This document shows, one piece after another, positions 22,235 to 30,788 of a DNA stretch of 33,058 bases (positions are counted from its first letter, which is position 1; every line of letters begins with the position of its first letter). A program made the translations under genes and the position numbers. The notes under the pieces were generated by a model. It had not been told where the DNA came from and ran no database searches. It saw only the letters and a program-made list of their open reading frames with translations. Source of the DNA: an uncultured Mollicutes bacterium (GTDB lineage: Bacteria; Bacillota_I; Bacilli_A; Acholeplasmatales; Anaeroplasmataceae); the NCBI GenBank assembly GCA_900547045.1, contig URFB01000001.1:1-33058 (forward strand), written 5' to 3'.

Positions 22235-23386
22235 ATGAATTTAATGGCAAGAATGAGTGAAATTAACTCAAGATTAAATGAAATTAGAAGTGCATCAGAA
22301 AAAGAAACTGATGTTGAAAAATTGGCTTCAATGAGTAAGGAATGTGACTCACTTCAAGAAGAAAGAAAACAGCTTGAATCAAAGATGAACATTATGAACA
22401 AAACTGAAATGAAGCCTTTTAAAATGGAGGAAAATTCAATGAATAAAGAAATGCTAGAAAAGCGTGGTGTTGATTTAAAGGAAAAGAGAACTATCACTGT
22501 ATCTAGTGATGAGATTTTACTTCCTAACCATGTCGATAATAACTTAGCACCAGTTCCTTATGCTGAAGTTTCAACTTTAGTAGATAAAGTACATGTTGTT
22601 AATTTAGTCGGTGGTGAAACTTATACAAAGAGCTTTGTAAAATCTCATGGTGAAGCAGGCCTTACTGGTGAAGGTGAAGCCTACAATGAAACTGAACCTA
22701 AATTTGGTTATTGCACTATCACTAAGGTTAAGGTTACAGCTTATACTGAAATCACTGAAGAACTTGAAAAATTACCTGCAATTCCATACCAAGCAGAAGT
22801 TTTAAAGAATATCAATGTTTCTTTAAGAAAGAAGATCTCTCAACAAATCTTACATGGCCTTGGAACATCAAATACTTTTACAGGTATTTTCTCTGATAAG
22901 GCAGTCGCTTTGGCTGATTCAAAACCACTTGAAATTACTGAAATCACAGATTCGACTCTTGATGACATTGTATTTGCTTATGGTGGTGATGAAGAAGTTG
23001 AAGGTGGAGCAGTCTTAATTTTAAACAAAAATGATTTAAGAGCATTTGCTAAATTAAGAACTCCTGAAGGAAGAAAGGTACACACAATTGATTACAAGGC
23101 AGGAACTATTGATGGTATTCCTTATATCATTAATTCAAACTGTAAGGCAATTAGTGATCCAAATACTTCAGCAGGAGATTATTGCTTAGCTTATGGAGCA
23201 TTAACTAATTATGAAGTACCAGTATTCTCAGCAGTTGAGATTGCTAAATCAAGTGATTACAAATTTAAAGATGGCATCATTTGCTATAAATCATCTGTAT
23301 TCACTGGTGGTAATGTTGTAGGTTTCAATGGCTTCTTAAGAATTAAAAAGAAAGCTGCTGAAGTTAAATCTACATCATCAAAGTAG
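22235..23386 (+). CDS. Major capsid protein, HK97 fold
   Basis: This 383-residue capsid protein has a helical, highly charged delta/scaffold domain (about residues 1-75, ISSRLNE-like heptads) that the protease should remove. The HK97-fold body follows, with conserved ILLPNHV, TEITEELEK and SLRKKISQQILHGLG. GGAGG is upstream. The gene is followed not by the next head gene but by 465 bases without a gene, filled by a repeat array. Confidence 0.94.
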   Translation: MNLMARMSEINSRLNEIRSASEKETDVEKLASMSKECDSLQEERKQLESKMNIMNKTEMKPFKMEENSMNKEMLEKRGVDLKEKRTITVSSDEILLPNHVDNNLAPVPYAEVSTLVDKVHVVNLVGGETYTKSFVKSHGEAGLTGEGEAYNETEPKFGYCTITKVKVTAYTEITEELEKLPAIPYQAEVLKNINVSLRKKISQQILHGLGTSNTFTGIFSDKAVALADSKPLEITEITDSTLDDIVFAYGGDEEVEGGAVLILNKNDLRAFAKLRTPEGRKVHTIDYKAGTIDGIPYIINSNCKAISDPNTSAGDYCLAYGALTNYEVPVFSAVEIAKSSDYKFKDGIICYKSSVFTGGNVVGFNGFLRIKKKAAEVKSTSSK

Positions 23387-23440
23387 GTTAAACAGATGGT
23401 CGTTTAAAGGTTGATGGAGTTTTCTGAAGCTTAACTAAGT

Positions 23441-23811
23441 AAGAAAGCACAATGAACAGAAATGAGTATAAGTAAAAAGGTACAATGAAATGAAAAGAGT
23501 ATGAGTATGATGGAACAATGAAAGGAAATTGAGTAAAAGAGTACAATGAAAGAAAAGCGAGTAAAAAAGTACAATGAAATGAAAGTGGAGAAAAGGTACA
23601 AGGAAACGACTAGGGGTTGACCGCAAGGCTTCCCCGAAAGGAGTACGAAGGAACAATCAAAGCAAGTAAAAGTAAGAAGGAATACTGAAAGTGAGTACGA
23701 GTAAAAAGGAATACTGAAAGAAAGTACAAGTAAAATGGTACAAAGAAAAGAAATGAGTAAAAGTAAAATGGAACAATGAACAGAAAAGAGTATAAGTAAA
23801 ACGGAATAATG
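23441..23811 (+). repeat. Twelve-unit degenerate repeat array around a central GC hairpin
   Basis: The gap between capsid and connector genes (23387-23851) is filled by units of the form GAGTA-AAGTAAAA-GG-ACAATGAA-AGAAA. The plus strand is strongly A/G-rich with very little C. Cores (ACAATG, ACAATC, ATACTG, ACAAAG and similar) start at 23449, 23482, 23515, 23543, 23571, 23598, 23653, 23682, 23711, 23740, 23773 and 23806. The steps are 33, 33, 28, 28, 27, 55, 29, 29, 29, 33 and 33, so the array is nearly symmetric about the hairpin at 23613-23635. It is not a CRISPR, since units vary and there are no unique spacers. The function is unknown. Confidence 0.85.
23613..23635 (+). other. GC-rich hairpin with GCAA tetraloop in the centre of the repeat array
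   Basis: GGGG (23613-23616) and CCCC (23632-23635) close a stem-loop whose tip CC-GCAA-GG has a GNRA tetraloop. It stands out in an otherwise nearly C-free region and sits midway between six repeat cores on each side. Confidence 0.6.
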
Positions 23812-23851
23812 AACAGGGATGCGGAATGTATGTAAAGAAAGGACGTTGTGT

Positions 23852-24151
23852 ATGAACATAAGAAATGATGACGATTTCTTAATTGAAATCAAGAAGGCTT
23901 TAATGATTCCAGCAATGGAGACATATGCAGATAGCGAGATAAAACTACATATTGAATCGTGTTGTCAATTGCTTATTTCGATAGGCGTTGATAAATCCAC
24001 AGTACGTAGCGATAATCCTCTTGTTAAAGGATTAATCTTGATATATGTAAAGACATTCTTTGGCTTCAAAAGTGATGGAAGTGTTAAGGAATTACCTTCT
24101 AATTTTGAGCTATTGGTCCGCCAACTTGCTCTTAATTCGGAGGAGTCCTAA
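23852..24151 (+). CDS. Head-tail connector / DNA packaging protein (gp6-like)
   Basis: This 99-residue, mostly helical protein (LIEIKKALMIP, YADSEIKLHIESCCQLL, NPLVKGLILIYVKTFFG) matches HK97 gp6-like connectors, which form a ring under the portal. The start at 23852 has AAAGGA nine bases upstream. The stop overlaps the next ATG. Confidence 0.8.
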   Translation: MNIRNDDDFLIEIKKALMIPAMETYADSEIKLHIESCCQLLISIGVDKSTVRSDNPLVKGLILIYVKTFFGFKSDGSVKELPSNFELLVRQLALNSEES

Positions 24152-24495
24152 TGTTTCCTAATTCTGCCAATGTAACTCTCTATCTCCTTGCCATCGTTAA
24201 CAAGTCGGATGCTTTAGGAATAAGGTGTCCGACTATAAATTTTAAAAAAGAAGTAATAGGATGTATGAAATCTATTACTGCTACTGAGTATCAAACAAGC
24301 GTTGCCTTGAATGTGAAAAGTGAAATAAAAATAAGCCTACAATGCTTTTTGTATTCTGGTGAAAAGTTTGTTTTATTGAAGGGTGAAATCTATAAAGTAG
24401 ATAGAACTTATCAAAATGGACAATTTACCGAATTATATTTATCTTTAAGTGATTACAAGAAGGAGGAAATTGAAGATGCCACTATCAATAGATAA
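24151..24495 (+). CDS. Head-closure / head-tail adaptor protein
   Basis: This 114-residue beta-rich protein holds the typical head-closure pattern (VTLYLLAIVNKSDA, LKGEIYKVDRTYQNGQFTELYLS). It stands second in the head-tail joining cluster, where the SPP1 gp16/HK97 stopper occurs. GGAGG precedes the start. It overlaps the next gene by 20 bases. Confidence 0.75.
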   Translation: MFPNSANVTLYLLAIVNKSDALGIRCPTINFKKEVIGCMKSITATEYQTSVALNVKSEIKISLQCFLYSGEKFVLLKGEIYKVDRTYQNGQFTELYLSLSDYKKEEIEDATINR

Positions 24496-24856
24496 AAGTG
24501 TTTTAAAGATCTTAGAGCTTGTAAATGAATACACTAAAGAGGTTCAAGAAGAAATTGTAGAAAGGCTTAATCATACAGCTGATGAAATATTAGCTTATAT
24601 TAAAACAAATGCTCCAAAAGGAAATAGCACTAATCACTTAGCTGATTCATTTGTTAAAACCAAAGTTGGAACAGGAGTTAATCAAGTTATTTATATTTCA
24701 TCGAAAACTAAAAGTAGATTGGTTCATTTAATTGAACTTGGATTCAAACATAGAAGTGGACGTCACGTTGCAGCACAACCTTTTATGAGGCCAGCTTACA
24801 GTGAATTTACACCTGAAATGCTTGAAGATATTAAAAAGATTATAAATGGAGGATAG
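24476..24856 (+). CDS. HK97 gp10-like tail-joining protein
   Basis: This 126-residue protein has the family features: an N-terminal helix (VLKILELVNEYTKEVQEEIVERL), KTNAPKGNSTNHLADSF, and the GFKHRSGRHVAAQPFMRPAY motif that defines HK97-gp10/HkL family members. The start at 24476 follows AAGGAGG; an upstream ATG at 24449 lacks a site. It shapes the head-tail interface. Confidence 0.88.
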   Translation: MPLSIDKSVLKILELVNEYTKEVQEEIVERLNHTADEILAYIKTNAPKGNSTNHLADSFVKTKVGTGVNQVIYISSKTKSRLVHLIELGFKHRSGRHVAAQPFMRPAYSEFTPEMLEDIKKIINGG

Positions 24857-24859
24857 CCT

Positions 24860-25198
24860 ATGACATTAGAAACTATTTATTCCATTCTAGATAAAGTTTT
24901 AAAAGACAAAGTATTCTATGCAGTAAATGTTTATGACAATGAAGAAAATGCTCCAATGCCATATATCGTTTACCAAGAAATAACTAAAAAGCCAAAGGGA
25001 TATCATGACGATGTTCCTATTTTTTATGTTTCAAGCGTTCAGATTACTCTTGTCACAAAGAAAAAAGACCTTACTCTTGAGGGAACTTTAGAGAAGGCGT
25101 TATTAAAAAACGGATTAAGTTTCTCGGTTTTAAGTGAAACGCATAATAGCGATAAATCAATAAATCGAGTTTATGAAATTGAAATGGAGGATTTTTAA
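24860..25198 (+). CDS. Tail terminator / tail completion protein (gp17-like)
   Basis: This 112-residue alpha/beta protein has MPYIVYQEI, VQITLVTKKKD and INRVYEIEMEDF, the pattern of phage tail terminator (DUF3168/gp17-like) proteins, which cap the tail tube. It lies between gp10-like and major tail genes, which is the usual slot. GGAGG is upstream. Confidence 0.75.
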   Translation: MTLETIYSILDKVLKDKVFYAVNVYDNEENAPMPYIVYQEITKKPKGYHDDVPIFYVSSVQITLVTKKKDLTLEGTLEKALLKNGLSFSVLSETHNSDKSINRVYEIEMEDF

Positions 25199-25774
25199 AT
25201 GGCAAATAATATTGTAACTTTTGGCCTTAAGAATGTTCATTATTCTAAGGCTACATTTAATCCTGTTGATGGAACTTGGTTGTTTGCTACACCAGTTGCA
25301 CTTCCAGGAGCACAAGAGTTTTCAAGTGATTTAATTGGTAGCTCAACACAGGTTTATGCCGATGATCAAGTAGTGGCTACATTAATTCAAAATGCAGGTA
25401 GAACTCTAACCTTAAAACTCACTGAATTAATTGATGAATTCAAAACTGATATTTTAGGTTATAAGAAACTTGATAATGGAAATCTTGTAGAAATTGTAAA
25501 TGCTGAAGTAGTTACTTTTGCATTAGGTTTTGAATTACAAGGTGATGCTAAGGCAAGAAGAACATGGTTTTATTTATGTACTGCCTCACCAATTAATGAA
25601 GCAACTAAGAGTAAAGCTGATTCAGTTGAAGCAAACTCAATCTCTTTAACAATTACAGCTAGACCTATTGCTATTGATGCAGATAATTACACAACACATA
25701 TTACAGCTTCGAAAGGAGACGCAAATTATGCGACATTCTTAAGTGTTGCACCAGTTTTGCCTGTGCTTAAATAA
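25199..25774 (+). CDS. Major tail tube protein
   Basis: This 191-residue tail tube protein (VTFGLKNVHYSKAT, PVALPGAQEFSSDLIGS, ADDQVVATLIQNAGRTLTL) resembles the phi13/TP901-type major tail family and forms the stacked hexameric tube. It starts one base after the tail terminator stop, with GGAGG upstream. The next gene overlaps its stop (TAATGG). Confidence 0.9.
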   Translation: MANNIVTFGLKNVHYSKATFNPVDGTWLFATPVALPGAQEFSSDLIGSSTQVYADDQVVATLIQNAGRTLTLKLTELIDEFKTDILGYKKLDNGNLVEIVNAEVVTFALGFELQGDAKARRTWFYLCTASPINEATKSKADSVEANSISLTITARPIAIDADNYTTHITASKGDANYATFLSVAPVLPVLK

Positions 25775-26145
25775 TGGATAGTATTATTAAGATTGGAGGC
25801 CGTGAATTACCAGTTCATGCCTCATTAAAAACCTTAATCGATTACAAGTCTACCTTTGGTACTGATTTGTTTGAAGATTTAGATAAGATACAAAATATTA
25901 AAAGCGATTCTATTGGTAGCTTGTCAGGAGTTATTAATACATCGTTCCAAATTATTTATATCTTACATAAGCCTTATGCAAAAGAGAAAACATTTGTAGA
26001 GTTTATGGATACTTTTGAGTTTGGAGTGTTCCAAAGCACTGAAGCTATGAATGAATTAACTGGTGTATTTGGCTTACTCTTTCCAGGGACAAAAGAGCAA
26101 AGCAAAAGTCCCAGAGAAAGTAAAACGGAAGCATCAAGCGACTAG
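25774..26145 (+). CDS. Tail assembly chaperone, G product
   Basis: This 123-residue acidic-to-basic protein (IIKIGGRELPVHASLKTLIDYKSTFGTDLF, MDTFEFGVFQSTEAM) has the conserved look of phage tail chaperone G proteins, which coat the tape measure before tube assembly. As in lambda and many Gram-positive phages, a second frame (T) overlaps its end. A proportion of ribosomes should shift to make the longer GT product of about 179 residues. Confidence 0.85.
   Translation: MDSIIKIGGRELPVHASLKTLIDYKSTFGTDLFEDLDKIQNIKSDSIGSLSGVINTSFQIIYILHKPYAKEKTFVEFMDTFEFGVFQSTEAMNELTGVFGLLFPGTKEQSKSPRESKTEASSD
26107..26115 (+). promoter_or_regulatory. Candidate +1 programmed frameshift site in the tail chaperone gene
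   Basis: The T frame is +1 relative to G and opens after a stop at about 26054, so the shift must occur between there and 26143. In that overlap AGT-CCC-AGA contains the only CCC proline codon. A P-site tRNA on CCC (26110-26112) can re-pair with CCA (26111-26113), a known +1 slip context. A -2 shift is the alternative. Confidence 0.55.
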
Positions 26146-26314
26146 TAATATCATATTTAATTTATCTCAAATGGGCATCTCACTAACGGATGCCTTTTTG
26201 ATTGAGATTGATACTTATTTTGAGCTTGTTGATTTGTTTATGGAGTCAATGGGAAGAAGTGAAAACTCATCAAGAGAGGCGACACAATCTGACATTGACA
26301 ATTTTTTACTATAG
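26114..26314 (+). CDS. Tail assembly chaperone, T part of the GT fusion
   Basis: The +1 frame encodes 66 residues after the proposed shift (FNLSQMGISLTDAFLIEIDTYFELVDLF), ending in an acidic tail. It has no ribosome site or credible start of its own, and matches the T domain that recruits tail tube subunits to the tape measure. The fusion would be 113 G residues plus these 66. It lies directly upstream of the tape measure gene, as in all G/GT phages. Confidence 0.8.
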   Translation, partial: EKVKRKHQATSNIIFNLSQMGISLTDAFLIEIDTYFELVDLFMESMGRSENSSREATQSDIDNFLL

Positions 26315-26326
26315 GAGGTTAAGCGA

Positions 26327-28897
26327 ATGGCTGAAACAATAAAAGGTTTAAACATTAAATTAGGACTTGATGCTACTGAACTTAACGAGTCCTTAGGAAA
26401 AGTAAGAGCAGAATTAAAAGAACAACAAGCTGACTTAAAAGCTATTAATCAAAGACTTAAATATGACTCTTCAAATATTGATTTATGGAAGAATAAACAA
26501 ACTAAATTAAATGAGGTTTTAGATTCAACTAAAAAGAAATTAGAACTTCAAAAACAAAAATTAGAAGAAGCTAAGGAAGCAGTCAAAGTTGGTGCAATAA
26601 GTGAATCCGAATTTAAGAAACTTGAAAGAGCAGTAGAGTATGCTGAAGCTGATGTTTCAAAGCTAAATACCGAGCTTAAAAATACTAGTACGAAGATACT
26701 AGAACTTGGTAATGCTAAATGGGATAAGCTGGCAGGAGTTGGTAATAAACTTACAAAGTATGTAACAGCTCCTATTGTAGCTGCAGGTACTGCTTTATCC
26801 GCTCTTTCTTATAAATCACTTGTTGCATCAGATGACTTAGCTGATACAGCCTCTAAAGTGTATCTATCTGCTGAGGCTTTCCAGGAATGGAGCTATGCTG
26901 CAGAGATTTTAGCAGTAGATCAAAACCAATTACAAAAAGCATTTGTTAAGGTTAATGCTCTTTTAGGAGATATAGCAAATGGAAGTGCTGATAGTGTTAA
27001 TGAGAAACTAAAACTTATTGGATTAACTAGTGAGGATTTAGCTGGTCTTAATACTGATGAGGCTTTCATGAAAATTAGAGATGCTCTATCTTCAGTAGGA
27101 GATGAAGCCTCAAGAACAGCAGTCGCTAATGAAATATTTGGAGATAAGCTAGGTGCTGAACTTACTCAAGTAATATCTGCTTCAACAAGTCAAGTAGAAG
27201 ATTTAAGAAATGAATGTAGAGAACTAGGAATTGTATCAAATGAAGATGCCAAAAAAGCAGGAGAATTTACTGATGCCATTTCAAGATTAAAACAAGCATT
27301 GACAGGTCTTAAAAATGAGCTTGCTCAAGCCCTACTTCCGGTAATGAATAGTCTTGTTTTAATGATCACAAATAAGATCGTACCAGCCCTTAAAAGCACA
27401 CTTGATTGGTGGAATAATCTATCAAAAGGTATGAAGGTGTTTATTGGGACGCTACTTGGAATTGTAACGGCAGCAGGGCCAGTCTTAGTAATCATTGGTA
27501 AACTGATACCTTTGATTTCAAAAATTAAGGTAGGACTCACTGCTTTAAAAGGAGCAATTACACTAGCTGGTGGAGCAATTAAGGCTTCGATACTTGGTAT
27601 TGTAGGTCTTATTGCAGTTTTAGCAGTTATCTTACTTCAAAATGAGAAGTTTAGAGAGTTGCTTGGAAAGATAATAAATATTATTTCAAAACTACTTAAT
27701 AAAATAATGGACTTTATTCAAGAAATAGTTAATTCTTTAATGCCAATTATTAAGACGATAATGGATTTAATAAATAAAGTAATTGATATGTTGGTTGAGG
27801 TTATAGATAAAATATTACCTCCACTTGAATCAATTATTAATGTGGTTATTGGTTTACTTGAAAAATTAATGCCTTTAATTAAGAGAATTCTTGAAGTTAT
27901 AACTTCATTAATTGGCAAAGTAGTAGATTTAATTACGACAATATTAGAACCAATCATGGAGGTTCTAGGTGTAGTTATTGACTTAATTGCTGATCTTGTT
28001 GATGTAGTTTTAGAATTAATAAATGCTGTTTTAGATCCTATCATGGATGTTTTAAATGCCCTAGTTGATATTATCGAAGTAGGGGTTTCTCTAGTTGGTT
28101 ATGTAGTTAAGATTTTATCTTCAATTTTAAAATCAATCTTAAAAGTTATCGTTACTTTGTTACAACCAATTATTAAGGTTTTGAAAACTGTTATTGAGCT
28201 TGTTTCAAGTATCATTAAATTACTAGAACCTTTAATTAAAGTATTACTTACACCTTTAGAATTGCAGCTTCAACTAATTAGTTCAGTTTTATCAGCCTTT
28301 GAACCAATTTTAGAGACAATAGGAAATGTCATTGAAACAGTTATATCTCCTGCATTAGAACTTTTAAATACACTATTAAAACCTATTTTAGATATTTTAA
28401 ATTGGATAATTGATGCAATTAAGTGGCTTGCAGATAATCTATCAAATATCTTTGAAGGAATAAGTGATGGAGTTTCTAATTTTGCTGGTGGAATAGTTGA
28501 TAAGGTATCTGGTGTAGTTGGAAGTATAACTGAAAAATTTAGAGGTATGTTTGGTTGGCTTAAAGATAAATTTAAAGGCTTTACAGGCTTTCTTGGAGAG
28601 GTTGGAGAGAACATTGGAAACTTCTTTAAAGGAGCAGTTGATGGTGTAAAAGGAACAATTGAGAAAGCAACTGATGCAGTATCAGGTTGGGCTAAAAAAG
28701 CATGGGATAATGTAAAAGGATGGTTTAGTTCAGTTGGAGATTGGTTTAGTGATACTTTTAATCTTAATGGAAATAAAACATCTAATTATTCAACTACAAA
28801 TAACAACCAAACAACAAACAATGTAACAGTAAATACTTCATCATCAGAATTTGATGTTGATTCAATTAATAAAGCGTTAGGAGGTGCCTATTTATAA
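26327..28897 (+). CDS. Tape measure protein
   Basis: This 856-residue tail-length protein has a coiled-coil N-terminus (residues 10-125), a middle region with ALSYKSLVASDDLADTASKVY and EIFGDKLGAEL typical of phage tape measures, and then a long, extremely hydrophobic helical section (about 365-725). The C-terminus is glycine/asparagine-rich. The hydrophobic part is built of repeated helices that start with proline (LMPIIKTIM, LEPIMEVLG, LDPIMDVLN, LQPIIKVLK). At about 0.15 nm per residue the tail would be near 130 nm, an estimate from the general rule. GGAGG is upstream. It is the largest gene in the window. Confidence 0.93.
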   Translation: MAETIKGLNIKLGLDATELNESLGKVRAELKEQQADLKAINQRLKYDSSNIDLWKNKQTKLNEVLDSTKKKLELQKQKLEEAKEAVKVGAISESEFKKLERAVEYAEADVSKLNTELKNTSTKILELGNAKWDKLAGVGNKLTKYVTAPIVAAGTALSALSYKSLVASDDLADTASKVYLSAEAFQEWSYAAEILAVDQNQLQKAFVKVNALLGDIANGSADSVNEKLKLIGLTSEDLAGLNTDEAFMKIRDALSSVGDEASRTAVANEIFGDKLGAELTQVISASTSQVEDLRNECRELGIVSNEDAKKAGEFTDAISRLKQALTGLKNELAQALLPVMNSLVLMITNKIVPALKSTLDWWNNLSKGMKVFIGTLLGIVTAAGPVLVIIGKLIPLISKIKVGLTALKGAITLAGGAIKASILGIVGLIAVLAVILLQNEKFRELLGKIINIISKLLNKIMDFIQEIVNSLMPIIKTIMDLINKVIDMLVEVIDKILPPLESIINVVIGLLEKLMPLIKRILEVITSLIGKVVDLITTILEPIMEVLGVVIDLIADLVDVVLELINAVLDPIMDVLNALVDIIEVGVSLVGYVVKILSSILKSILKVIVTLLQPIIKVLKTVIELVSSIIKLLEPLIKVLLTPLELQLQLISSVLSAFEPILETIGNVIETVISPALELLNTLLKPILDILNWIIDAIKWLADNLSNIFEGISDGVSNFAGGIVDKVSGVVGSITEKFRGMFGWLKDKFKGFTGFLGEVGENIGNFFKGAVDGVKGTIEKATDAVSGWAKKAWDNVKGWFSSVGDWFSDTFNLNGNKTSNYSTTNNNQTTNNVTVNTSSSEFDVDSINKALGGAYL

Positions 28898-29721
28898 TGA
28901 GAAAGTTATATCTTGTAAATGAAATAGGCACTACCTATTTTTTTGATTATAGGACTTCAACATTGATTTCAAGTATTGGTAATTTAGGAGTTGAAAAGCA
29001 AAATACTTATGTAGCTTATTCAAATAGATATACCTGTGTTGAAATTAAAAATCCTCAAACATCACTTGATTTTGAAGTTGTATTTTTAAATGGCTATAAT
29101 GGCTATTCAAAGTTCCTTGATTTTATTAGATCTTCTAATGAATTAAGGCTTTTTTATAGTAATGGCAAAGATACAAAATATACTTATGTTTCATTTAAAT
29201 CAATAACCAAAACGGAGCTTCAAAGTAATACAATTCAAAGTTCATTATCTTTGGATAAATTGTCTTTGTGGCTTAATAAGGTTAATTATCAAATATCTGT
29301 TAATGAAGATGTAAAAGGTAAAACATTTCCATTTGGTTATCCTCATATTTATAGTTCATCATACAATGGCGAAATTTATGTGAAGAATAATGGAGAAGTA
29401 AAAGCACCTTTAAATATCATTATTGCTGGTGCAGTCAATAATCCTAGAGTTGATATTCTTGATGGAGATACGATTATATCTTCATTAAAGATTATGGTTA
29501 AATCTGATGATTGTATTATAACTGTTAATTCAGATGAATCAGATCAATTTATAACTATTACTGAAAATGGAATAACCAAAAATGCTTATCAAATGCAAGA
29601 CTTCTCATGTGATAATTTTTTATTCATTGATAAGGGTGAAAAGAAGATAAGATTTAGTCCTGGAGTCAATGCTAAAACGACATGTAATATTCAGATTCTT
29701 GAAGGGTATGGTGGTAACTAA
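28897..29721 (+). CDS. Distal tail protein (Dit-like)
   Basis: This 274-residue protein starts immediately at the tape-measure stop (TAATG). Its N-terminal half (LYLVNEIGTTYFFDYRTS, DFEVVFLNGYNGYSKFLDFI) follows the siphovirus tail-component family that forms the Dit ring at the tail tip. The C-terminal half is a beta-sandwich-like segment (LNIIIAGAVNNPRVDIL, DKGEKKIRFSPGVN). Position and length support the call. Confidence 0.8.
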   Translation: MRKLYLVNEIGTTYFFDYRTSTLISSIGNLGVEKQNTYVAYSNRYTCVEIKNPQTSLDFEVVFLNGYNGYSKFLDFIRSSNELRLFYSNGKDTKYTYVSFKSITKTELQSNTIQSSLSLDKLSLWLNKVNYQISVNEDVKGKTFPFGYPHIYSSSYNGEIYVKNNGEVKAPLNIIIAGAVNNPRVDILDGDTIISSLKIMVKSDDCIITVNSDESDQFITITENGITKNAYQMQDFSCDNFLFIDKGEKKIRFSPGVNAKTTCNIQILEGYGGN

Positions 29722-30776
29722 TGGAAGTTATATTTTTAGATTATTTAACTTTATCTGTACTTGATTATGGATACGCTAATGATAATTTCACGATTATTAT
29801 TGATAATGTCATACCTCAAAGTTCATCTTTTGAAATTAATAAAGAAGCGGTTAATGCGAATGTAGGCGATTACCTTATCGTCAAAGATAAGAAGATAAAC
29901 TACATAGGAATTGTCACTTCAATTGATTTAAAAAATCATGTTACAGAGGTTAAAACAAAGGATTTTATATCGATTTTAGATTATAAGATGAAGTTAACAT
30001 CATATTCTGGTAATCTATCAATTTATCTTTTGAATTTAATAAAAAAGGCTTTTATTTCTAATTCTGATTCACTTCAAAATATGAGCTATTTAACAATCAG
30101 TAGAGATGCTGAAGTAGTAAATGGAGCATTAACATTTGAAGAAGATACAGTAGATTCTATTTCAAGTGTTGTTTCAACTCTAAATAAAGCCTACTCAATT
30201 GGTTTAGTTTATAGCCTTGTTTATGATAATGGAAAGATATCAGGAATTGACCTTCATATTACAAAATGTAAAAAAGGAGTGATCTTAAAATCCAGTATTG
30301 CTTGTATCAGTAATTTAGTGATTACTGATAATAACACGCAAGCGGTAAATAAGGTCACTTTTTATCCTAAAGATTCAAATGTTACATATAAAAATACAAT
30401 CGATTATTATCTTTTCACTGATGGCATAATTTCAAATCAAAATGATAATACAAAACGTTATAAATCAATTAATTCACTAGCTAAAACTTATTCAGATAGT
30501 GACTATAATTCTTTATACACAACTGCTCAAAAAGAGATGTTAACATCATCACTTGAGCATTCAATTACATTCGATTATTTGGTAAATAATAAAATCGCAC
30601 CTTTGTTTGATGTCTTAAATGTGGGTGATTTTATTGAGTTTATTACACCAAATAAAACATATCAAACAATGATTACAAAGATCACATTTAAAGGAAACAT
30701 ACACACTGCGAATGTGACTCTTGGTGAATATCGAGTCAGTTTGACAGAAAAAATTAAGCTACTTAGCAAAAAATAA
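29721..30776 (+). CDS. Tail-associated / baseplate hub-like protein (gp37-like)
   Basis: This 351-residue protein begins with strands (VIFLDYLTLSVLDYG, INYIGIVTSIDLKNHVTEVKT) and has an ILDYKMKLTSYSGNLSIYLLNLIKKAF segment. It resembles the hub-like phage tail proteins (Tal N-terminal domain, ReqiPepy6 gp37-like). The C-terminal part (LFDVLNVGDFIEFI, TMITKITFKGNIHTANVTLG) is typical of their closing beta domain. No peptidase or lysozyme domain is fused, so cell-wall entry activity must lie elsewhere. It is coupled to Dit by a stop-start overlap. Confidence 0.7.
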   Translation: MEVIFLDYLTLSVLDYGYANDNFTIIIDNVIPQSSSFEINKEAVNANVGDYLIVKDKKINYIGIVTSIDLKNHVTEVKTKDFISILDYKMKLTSYSGNLSIYLLNLIKKAFISNSDSLQNMSYLTISRDAEVVNGALTFEEDTVDSISSVVSTLNKAYSIGLVYSLVYDNGKISGIDLHITKCKKGVILKSSIACISNLVITDNNTQAVNKVTFYPKDSNVTYKNTIDYYLFTDGIISNQNDNTKRYKSINSLAKTYSDSDYNSLYTTAQKEMLTSSLEHSITFDYLVNNKIAPLFDVLNVGDFIEFITPNKTYQTMITKITFKGNIHTANVTLGEYRVSLTEKIKLLSKK

Positions 30777-30788
30777 GGAGGTTTTAAG

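Noticed and set aside
23441..23811. CRISPR array
   Set aside because: The repeated part varies between units, unit length drifts from 27 to 33, and there are no unique spacers of constant length and no cas genes.
23431..23892. A 153-residue, very hydrophobic minus-strand reading frame across the repeat array
   Set aside because: It is the antisense translation of a purine-rich repeat (giving Phe/Leu/Ser/Ile strings), runs against the late operon, and shows no ribosome site or family resemblance.
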